61,726 nt of DNA, taken from NCBI RefSeq assembly GCF_002724055.1, contig NZ_BDQY01000022.1:1-61726 (forward strand). Reading direction: 5' to 3'. The position numbers and the translations under genes are program-made. The notes under the pieces are model-generated. The model made no database searches, was not told the DNA's origin, and saw only the letters and a program-made list of their open reading frames with translations. Origin of the DNA: Tepidibacter mesophilus (GTDB taxonomy: Bacteria > Bacillota > Clostridia > Peptostreptococcales > Peptostreptococcaceae). The first letter of the stretch is position 1. Each line of letters starts with the position of its first letter. This document shows positions 55,791-61,726 of the stretch, in pieces.

Positions 55791-56363
55791 ATGTGGATTT
55801 ATGAAAAAAAATTAGAATATCCTGTTAATATAAAATGTAAGAACATCGAAATGGCAAAATATATAGTAACTCAATTAGGCGGTCCAGATGGAGAATTAAG
55901 TGCATCTATGAATTATCTTAACCAAAGGTATACTATGCCAACTAATAAAGCAAAGGCTCTGCTTACAGATATAGGAACTGAAGAACTTGCTCATGCAGAA
56001 ATGATTGCCTCTATGGTATATCAGTTATTAAAAGGAGCTACCCCTGAAGAATTAAAAGCAGCTGGTCTTGGTGCTCAATATACACAACATGATCATGGAG
56101 TATTTCCTTCTGACGCAAATGGAATTCCATGGACTGCATCTTATATATCAGTTTTAGGTGATCCTATTGCTGATTTACACAATGATTTGGCAGCTGAGCA
56201 AAAGGCACGTGCAACATATGAACATCTTATGAACCTTACAGATGATCCAGATTTAATAGATGCACTTAGATTTTTAAGAGAACGAGAAGTTGTTCACTAT
56301 CAAAGATTTGGAGAAGCTTTAATGGATGTATACGACTTTAATGATTGTAAAAAAGTATATTAG
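55791..56363 (+). CDS. cotJC: Spore coat manganese-catalase-like protein CotJC
   Basis: 190 aa of the manganese catalase family. Metal-binding Glu/His pairs appear in LGGPDGELSAS, GTEELAHAEM, DLAAEQKARATYEHL and REREVVHYQRFGE. RBS AAGGAGG; 14-nt gap to cotJB. May break down H2O2 in the coat or be structural. Complete. Confidence 0.96.
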   Translation: MWIYEKKLEYPVNIKCKNIEMAKYIVTQLGGPDGELSASMNYLNQRYTMPTNKAKALLTDIGTEELAHAEMIASMVYQLLKGATPEELKAAGLGAQYTQHDHGVFPSDANGIPWTASYISVLGDPIADLHNDLAAEQKARATYEHLMNLTDDPDLIDALRFLREREVVHYQRFGEALMDVYDFNDCKKVY

Positions 56364-56370
56364 ATATAAA

Positions 56371-56400
56371 AATAAAAGCTGTGGAATCACAGCTTTTATT
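56371..56400. terminator. Shared terminator of cotJ and the GH18 gene
   Basis: AATAAAAGCTGTG and CACAGCTTTTATT inverted repeat with T/A tracts on both sides, between convergent genes; it overlaps the GH18 stop codon. Confidence 0.85.
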
Positions 56401-57946
56401 TTTTATACTCTATATTATATTTTAATATTCTATCTACTATAGTAGCCATCTCTGCCCTAGTTAAATTTCTATTTGGATAAAACATACCTTCTTCATAACC
56501 ATTTAGTATATTCATATTTCTCATTTTATTTATATAATTATACGACCACATTTTATCATTCACATCGCTAAATTCCATATTGTAATCACTATAATTATCT
56601 TTTATAAGTCTGCTGAGCATAGCTGAAATTTCTTCCCTTGTTATAGGGGCATCTGGATAGAATTTATTCTTTTCTTTTCCATTAATAAGACCGTATTTCT
56701 TAGCTAATTCTATCTCATTATATGCCCAATAATCTATTGATACATCATTGAAACTATTAGAAGTGATATATTCATCATCTATTCCAAGAAGTCTTGTCAA
56801 TATAACAGCAGCTTGAGCTCTTGTCAAATTGTTATTGGGAGCAAAATACATACTTGATATTCCATTCATTATTTCATTATCTATCATACTGTATATACTA
56901 TTACGAGCCCAGTGATTGTATATATCAACTAAATACTCACCATCTAGCCACATTGAATAATAATTCCAAATTTCCTTATTCTCCTGTCCTAAGCTCCAGC
57001 TTCCACTTCCCTTTAAATCGTATTTTTGAACAAGTCTTAACTTTTCTATTATAGACTGTTCATTTTCATACCAATATATATAAGTTTCATCGTCTTTATA
57101 AACAGTTGCCTTTACAGATTTTGATTCTTCATCAAATACAACATCAGATGGATACTTCTTTACAGTTTCCTCTATACTCTTTAAACTAGAGCCATTTCCT
57201 CCATAAGAAGCGCCAACCTTCCAGTATCTTCCGTAAAATGGTATCCCAAGTATAACCTTATCATTATCAACATGCTTAAGTAGTTCTTTTATAGACTTTT
57301 CAACAAAAGATATACTAGCAACAGGCCCTTCAGGCCCTCCTATATAACTCTCATCATATGCCATCAAAAATATATAATCACTATAAATAGCTAGCTTTTC
57401 ATAATCATAAGAACCATGCCACCCACGAGTCCATCCATTTGGATTAGCAGCAACTGCTACTGAAATTTCTTTATCCCCACTTATATTTTCACTCAACCTT
57501 TTGACAAAATCAGTGTAAGATTCTTTATCTACATCAGTAACATTTTCTATATCTATATTAACTCCATCCAAATCATATTTTTCAATAGCTTCTGCAATTT
57601 GATTAACTAAATTATATCTATTAGAAAGAGCCTTTCTTCCTAAACTTCTATCCCAATGATTACTAATAAAGGGAACTACTTTTATTCCTTTATTATGCAT
57701 ATTCTTTATGAAATCTTTATCCAAAGTTTCAGTTATTTTTAAATTTCCATATTGATCTATATCAAAGTAACTAGGATAAACAGTATCTAAAGAATCATTG
57801 GTATTATTAACCGCATACTCATACTTACTCTTATCTCCAAAATATATATATCCTGTATTTATTTTTTGAGCATGAGCTATATATTGAAACCCCATAGCTA
57901 ATATACAAATAACAACTATAATTTCTCTTATAAGTGCCTTTCTCAT
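56396..57946 (-). CDS. Secreted GH18 family glycosidase with three SLH repeats
   Basis: About 516 aa. Signal peptide about 1-27 (hydrophobic core, ending AHAQ). GH18 domain about 30-340 with the catalytic motif DGVNIDIE (about 130-137) and WSLGQEN at its end. Then three SLH repeats (about 345-515: ITRAQAAVILTRLLG-like, ITREEISAMLSRL, LTRAEMATIVDRIL), which bind the protein to wall polymers. Similar proteins are spore cortex or wall hydrolases (YaaH/YdhD type). ATG at 57946 has AAGGGGG upstream. Confidence 0.92.
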   Translation of the reverse strand: MRKALIREIIVVICILAMGFQYIAHAQKINTGYIYFGDKSKYEYAVNNTNDSLDTVYPSYFDIDQYGNLKITETLDKDFIKNMHNKGIKVVPFISNHWDRSLGRKALSNRYNLVNQIAEAIEKYDLDGVNIDIENVTDVDKESYTDFVKRLSENISGDKEISVAVAANPNGWTRGWHGSYDYEKLAIYSDYIFLMAYDESYIGGPEGPVASISFVEKSIKELLKHVDNDKVILGIPFYGRYWKVGASYGGNGSSLKSIEETVKKYPSDVVFDEESKSVKATVYKDDETYIYWYENEQSIIEKLRLVQKYDLKGSGSWSLGQENKEIWNYYSMWLDGEYLVDIYNHWARNSIYSMIDNEIMNGISSMYFAPNNNLTRAQAAVILTRLLGIDDEYITSNSFNDVSIDYWAYNEIELAKKYGLINGKEKNKFYPDAPITREEISAMLSRLIKDNYSDYNMEFSDVNDKMWSYNYINKMRNMNILNGYEEGMFYPNRNLTRAEMATIVDRILKYNIEYKK

Positions 57947-58039
57947 AACATACCCCCTTAAAAGCAATCCCTTTACTATATATAATATATATTAAATATA
58001 CATGCATTCAACAGGTAAGTAGTGTATGTTTTGGAAATC

Positions 58040-58098
58040 CTATAATTTCCTATAACCAAAAATAACTACTCCATTATATAAGTTATTTTCTTAAATGG
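58040..58098 (-). terminator. Terminator of the two-component system
   Basis: ATAACTACTCCATT pairs with AATGGAATAGTTAT, with an AT-rich loop. The T tract on the minus strand is weak, so strength is uncertain. Confidence 0.5.
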
Positions 58099-58109
58099 AA
58101 TAGTTATAT

Positions 58110-59531
58110 CTAGACTTTACTTATAGGAATACTTATTATAAAATTACATCCTTTATCAACATATGGATCTAAATATATATCACCCCTATGCTTTTTTATT
58201 ATTGCCCTTGTTATAGCAAGTCCAAGACCTGTTCCTCCAGTTTTTGAATTTCTAGAAGAATCTGTTCTTACAAAAGGTTCAAATATATCTTTAGTAGAAT
58301 CACGCTTTATTCCTATGCCATTATCTTCTATATTTATAATAGCATTATTATATGACTTTCTAACTTTTATTTTAATGTTAGATTCTTTTCCACTATATTT
58401 TATACTATTTATTATTAAGTTACCGATAGCTCTTTGCAAGTATTTATCAGATATATCGCACATTATCTCATAGTCAGGAATGTCAAATTCATAATACATA
58501 TTATTTTCTTCTATTTCAAAAACGTAGTCTATAAGCAATATCCTTATAAATTCACATATATCCTGTTTTTTTAATTCTATTTTATTATCATCACTATCTA
58601 TTTTTGATAATTCAAATAAGTCACTTATTAAATCATTAGCTTTTTTGCTATTAGACATTATTATATTCAAATATTTATTTTTAGTTGATTCATCTAATTC
58701 TTTATCATAATATATAGTCTCAGAATAACCCATTATATTTGTAAGAGGAGTTTTCAAGTCATGAGATATATCAAGTATCAATCTTTTTCTATTCTTCTCG
58801 GCTTTCTCTCTAAGAAATATCTCTTCTTGTATCTTTTTACTCATATTATTTATAGAATCCTTAAGGATACCTAATTCATTCTTATCCTTTATATTAATTC
58901 TAGTGTCATAATGTCCTTTGCTTATTTCATTTACTCCTTTAACTAAAGATTTAATGGGCCTTACTAAACTTATAGAAGTCCATTTAGCATAAATAATTAT
59001 AAATATTAATAGAACTAATACAAATATTATAAACGTAACTTTAAATACGTTTTGTATAAATTTAATTTCCTCATTAGGAACAGACGCCAACAAAATATTC
59101 CCAGTTTCTTTAGAATAGTAAATATTAAAACTATTTGATTTTTCATTTATATCATCTGAATATTGATAATAATAATAATTAGGTATTATTATTTTATTAA
59201 ATTCTTTTTGCTCATATATATACCCTTTTGAATGTACACTATTATACTCATCTATTACTCTTAGATTTTCATCTAATAGTTCTACATATGAATTATCTTT
59301 AATCCCCTCTGTTTCACATGATTTATTTATTCCATATTTATATATATTTTCATAAAGCCTCTCCATATCTACATCATCTATAGTCCCCATATCCTGTTTT
59401 TCAATATAACCTATACCTCCAACAAAACTAAAAATCAATATAAATACAAGTATTACAAACAAAAATAAATAGTTTAAAAATAACTTCGTAGATATGTTTA
59501 TTTTTCTCAAAGGATTATATATCTTAACCAT
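58110..59531 (-). CDS. Sensor histidine kinase
   Basis: 473 aa. Membrane segment about 17-38, extracytoplasmic sensor about 40-155, second membrane segment about 165-185, HAMP (SLVRPIKSLVKGVNEISKG), phospho-acceptor LDISHDLKTPLTNI (His about residue 255), and ATPase motifs IEDNGIGI and TGGTGLGLAI. It overlaps the response regulator by 8 nt. The signal is unknown; neighbours suggest the cell wall or surface. Confidence 0.95.
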   Translation of the reverse strand: MVKIYNPLRKINISTKLFLNYLFLFVILVFILIFSFVGGIGYIEKQDMGTIDDVDMERLYENIYKYGINKSCETEGIKDNSYVELLDENLRVIDEYNSVHSKGYIYEQKEFNKIIIPNYYYYQYSDDINEKSNSFNIYYSKETGNILLASVPNEEIKFIQNVFKVTFIIFVLVLLIFIIIYAKWTSISLVRPIKSLVKGVNEISKGHYDTRINIKDKNELGILKDSINNMSKKIQEEIFLREKAEKNRKRLILDISHDLKTPLTNIMGYSETIYYDKELDESTKNKYLNIIMSNSKKANDLISDLFELSKIDSDDNKIELKKQDICEFIRILLIDYVFEIEENNMYYEFDIPDYEIMCDISDKYLQRAIGNLIINSIKYSGKESNIKIKVRKSYNNAIINIEDNGIGIKRDSTKDIFEPFVRTDSSRNSKTGGTGLGLAITRAIIKKHRGDIYLDPYVDKGCNFIISIPISKV

Positions 59532-60219
59532 ATTTTTTTTCCATTCTATAACCTATCCCTCTTATCGTTTTTATGTACTTTGGTTTTTTGGGATTATCCT
59601 CTATTTTTTCTCTTATATGGCTTATATGAACCATTATAGTGTTATCATCTCCATGATACATATCTTCCCATACATTTTCATATATCTGCTTTTTAGTATA
59701 TATACGCCCTATATTTTCCATGAAAAGCGACAATATCTTTAATTCTTTAGGATTTAGGTCTATATCTATATTATTCTTTCTAGCTATATAATTTTCAGTA
59801 TCTATACTTATGCTTCCATTTATAATCACTTTATTAAGGTTATTTATACCATATTCTATATACCTTCTAAGATGAGCTTGTACCCTGGAAATTACTTCTG
59901 CTGTACTAAAGGGCTTTACTACATAATCGTCAGCACCCAATCCAAAGCCTAAGACTTTATCTGTTTCATCATCTCTTGCTGTCAAAAATATTATAGGAAC
60001 TTCACTCGTTGCCCTTATTTTAGAAACAGTTTTAAACCCATCCATAATTGGCATCATCACATCTATAATTATCAAATCAATATCATTTTTATAAAACAGC
60101 TCCAGTCCCTCTATTCCATTTGATGCTTCAATTATATTGTATCCTTGATTGGATAGATTGACAGATAATAGATTCCTTATATCCTCTTCATCTTCTACTA
60201 TTAAAATATTTATATGCAT
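59524..60219 (-). CDS. OmpR/PhoB-family response regulator
   Basis: 231 aa. Receiver domain with acidic DEE, phospho-acceptor Asp in LIIIDVMMP (about 53), and KPF; C-terminal winged helix with TIRGIGYRM. RBS AAAGGAG. First gene of the two-gene unit with the kinase. The target genes are not known. Confidence 0.96.
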   Translation of the reverse strand: MHINILIVEDEEDIRNLLSVNLSNQGYNIIEASNGIEGLELFYKNDIDLIIIDVMMPIMDGFKTVSKIRATSEVPIIFLTARDDETDKVLGFGLGADDYVVKPFSTAEVISRVQAHLRRYIEYGINNLNKVIINGSISIDTENYIARKNNIDIDLNPKELKILSLFMENIGRIYTKKQIYENVWEDMYHGDDNTIMVHISHIREKIEDNPKKPKYIKTIRGIGYRMEKKYG

Positions 60220-60499
60220 ATGATAGCTCCTTTCATAAGTATGTATATCTTATTATAATTTATATTTATTGTAAATTTAATAATTATCATAGATTTAAGA
60301 ATTATTTAATATTCTTTTAAGCTTTATGTATTATAATATAGCTCATTTATTCAACTGATACTAAAGAACTTATTTAATTAAAATAGTAATACTTTTGTTC
60401 ACTTATCAATATTATTTATATTTTAAAACTATTATAGTTTCTTGAAAAAATAAAAAGAACCTCCTATAACATACATTGTTATAAGAGATTCTTTTTACT
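60220..60499. other. AT-rich intergenic stretch
   Basis: About 280 nt between the response regulator start and the RidA gene end. It is very AT-rich; I see only the RidA terminator at its right end and no supported gene. Confidence 0.5.
60455..60498 (-). terminator. Terminator of ridA
   Basis: AAAGAATCTCTTATAACA pairs imperfectly with TGTTATAGGAGGTTCTTT on the minus strand, followed by T-rich sequence. It begins at the ridA stop. Confidence 0.75.
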
Positions 60500-60847
60500 T
60501 TACTTAACAGCAGCTATAACTGATATTTCAACTAATATAGACTCTCTAGCCATCTTAGCTTCAACACATGCTCTTGCAGGCTCAAATCCATCTTCAACCC
60601 AATTATCCCATATTTCATTCATATCTTGAAACATAGACATATCTTTTAAGTATATAGTAGCAGATAATATATGTTTTTTATCTGATTCATATTTATTTAA
60701 TAAATCTTCTATTTTCTCAAGAACAACTTTAGTTTGCTCTTTTACTCCTTCTTTATCTGAGCAAGTTTGCCCACATAAGTAAACAGTGCTATTATGCACA
60801 ACAGCTCTACTCATTCTTCCTGTTCCTTCATATCTTTTAATTTCCAT
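60500..60847 (-). CDS. RidA family enamine/imine deaminase
   Basis: About 115 aa. The YjgF/RidA fold with VYLCGQTC, LLNKYESDKKHILSATIYLKDM-like middle and PARACVEAKMA with the conserved Arg, then VEISVIA. Removes reactive enamines from amino-acid metabolism. I take the ATG at 60847; GGAGG lies 8 nt upstream, inside the longer reading. Confidence 0.9.
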   Translation of the reverse strand: MEIKRYEGTGRMSRAVVHNSTVYLCGQTCSDKEGVKEQTKVVLEKIEDLLNKYESDKKHILSATIYLKDMSMFQDMNEIWDNWVEDGFEPARACVEAKMARESILVEISVIAAVK

Positions 60848-61033
60848 TGTAAGTACCTCCAATTTGTTATTATAATCTTCCTAATTATAACAAAACGTTT
60901 TATTGTTTTCAATTGATATAAAATTTGCTTCATGCTATAGTTTATAATCCATTGCTCAAAAACAGTTAAAAGTAAAGTTTTTTATAAGTATTATCTATAT
61001 TTTCAAAATTACATAATTTTTATAGAATAAAAA

Positions 61034-61062
61034 TAAAGTAGCAACAAAAGTCACTACTTTAC
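61034..61062 (-). terminator. Terminator of the CMD-like gene
   Basis: AAAGTAGTGAC and imperfect GTTGCTACTTT arms with an AAAA-rich loop; followed by ATTTTT on the minus strand. Confidence 0.65.
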
Positions 61063-61072
61063 TTCATCCATA

Positions 61073-61435
61073 TTATTTATTTTCAAATTTACTATCCATG
61101 TATTTTATAAGAGGAGCTATCTTTACTAATGTAGGAGCTCCCTTCATCCAAACTTGTTGTTTTAATACTTCTAATATTTCTTCTTTTGTTGCTCCGTATT
61201 TAATCGCTTTGTTCATTTCTAATTTCCCTCTAGTTTCATTTTCCTCAAATACAGATGTAGCAAGTGCAATTAAATATCTATATTTAAGAGGTATGACTCC
61301 ATCACGCCAAATTTCATGATGATAACTAGATATTATCTCTTGAAATTTTTCTCCAAAATTTTGAGATACCATTACTCCCGGGGGTATAAAACCTATTTCT
61401 TCTTTAAATTCATCTTGTAATTTCTTTTTATCCAT
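61073..61435 (-). CDS. Carboxymuconolactone decarboxylase-like protein without CxxC
   Basis: 120 aa, similar to CMD/AhpD-fold proteins: DEFKEEIGFIPPG, PLKYRYLIALATS and ATKEEILEVLKQ. AhpD-type proteins have CxxC and a His in the position of VFEENETRGK here, so the redox pair is missing and peroxidase-type chemistry is unlikely. RBS AGGAGG. Stands alone. Confidence 0.85.
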   Translation of the reverse strand: MDKKKLQDEFKEEIGFIPPGVMVSQNFGEKFQEIISSYHHEIWRDGVIPLKYRYLIALATSVFEENETRGKLEMNKAIKYGATKEEILEVLKQQVWMKGAPTLVKIAPLIKYMDSKFENK

Positions 61436-61504
61436 AAAAATCCCTCCTATTTATTTATATAATACCCATTTTTTAATAATAAAACTTGCAAATTATTAAA
61501 AAAT

Positions 61505-61634
61505 GACAAATCAGGACCACCCGTAAAACGGGTGGTTTGCATGAGCCCTATAAGGGCATGTTGCTTACCGTGTCTCAAGACACTTTGAAAAGTATGCCGA
61601 CCGCGCTTTTTCCCAGGCTACCCCTAAAAGGGGT
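61505..61634 (-). ncRNA. Hairpin-rich 3' tail of an IS200/IS605-like element; possible omega RNA
   Basis: On the minus strand, right after a reading-frame stop, comes a row of short hairpins: CCCCTTTTAGGGG, then GCGCGGTCGGC, GTGTCTTGAGACAC, GCCCTTATAGGGC and finally ACCACCCG...CGGGTGGT (61516-61536). This arrangement and the position downstream of a truncated reading frame resemble the right end and omega RNA of TnpB-type elements. The guide, if there is one, would be in the DNA just beyond, near 61490-61510. The exact element end is not known. Confidence 0.5.
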
Positions 61635-61726
61635 TTATTTTTTGCCCTTGTTTACTGGCTCACCCGTAAACGGGTCTATATATTCTTTCAGACTTATTTG
61701 TTCTTGTACTATATCTTCTTGTATTT
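61635..61726 (-). CDS. C-terminal end of a probable IS200/IS605 accessory protein (partial)
   Basis: A reading frame open at the window edge ends in SLKEYIDPFTGEPVNKGKK and stops at 61635. About 30 residues remain. The hairpin-rich tail beyond it suggests TnpB or another IS605-family protein, but the fragment is too short to be sure. Its hairpin (ACCCG/CGGGT at 61662-61675) lies within the coding part. Confidence 0.45.
   Translation of the reverse strand, partial: IQEDIVQEQISLKEYIDPFTGEPVNKGKK

Overview
The window is about 61.7 kb of very AT-rich DNA from a spore-forming, anaerobic, amino-acid-fermenting Firmicute. The evidence is gene content: GerA-type germination receptor, SpoIIR, SleB/YpeB, SipL, Veg, YabG, CotJABC, arginine deiminase pathway, Na+-pumping decarboxylases, and strong GGAGG ribosome sites with frequent TTG starts. 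The order spoIIR - gntR - ispE - sipL - veg - yabG resembles Clostridioides and other Peptostreptococcaceae, so a member of that family or a close relative is my best guess; the species cannot be fixed from this. I see no tRNA, rRNA or CRISPR array.

Layout. 0.4-11.1 kb (minus strand): a nearly complete succinate-to-propionate module. It holds an AspT-like transporter, a DUF3870 protein, a succinate/propionate-type CoA-transferase, both methylmalonyl-CoA mutase subunits, the MeaB chaperone, the epimerase, and the four-subunit Na+-pumping methylmalonyl-CoA decarboxylase. 11.5-33.6 kb (minus strand): housekeeping and sporulation genes ftsH, tilS, a membrane protein of unknown function, a DUF1934 protein, ddl, ypeB, sleB, spoIIR, a gerA-type operon, a GntR regulator, ispE, then a second Na+-pump operon (oxaloacetate decarboxylase type), then sipL, veg, a SpoIID-amidase fusion and yabG. 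33.7-40.1 kb: arcABC (minus) divergent from a PepV-like dipeptidase and a YfcC-family transporter (plus), which together suggest peptide and arginine use. 40.4-42.4 kb: psuK-psuG for pseudouridine breakdown.

42.5-61.7 kb: a mixed region with a chemoreceptor, a GAF-GGDEF cyclase, SEC-C and UPF0489 proteins, a GDT1-family cation exporter, a dicarboxylate/glutamate symporter, an RluA pseudouridine synthase with an rRNA-type methyltransferase, CstA with a small partner, ferritin, cotJABC, a GH18 glucosidase-like protein with SLH repeats, a two-component system, RidA and a carboxymuconolactone-decarboxylase-like protein. At the right edge is the 3' end of what looks like an IS200/IS605-type element, with a hairpin-rich tail that may be an omega RNA.

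The most unusual signal is non-coding. Four full copies (199-205 nt each) and one degenerate half copy of a long imperfect palindrome lie in intergenic gaps, mostly just after gene ends. Their outer stems differ in sequence from copy to copy yet still pair, the internal asymmetries are conserved, and a two-base-pair helix at the tip covaries. This pattern suggests selection on structure, as in a repeated RNA or a mobile palindrome. A second, shorter intergenic repeat family with its own hairpin is also present in four places.
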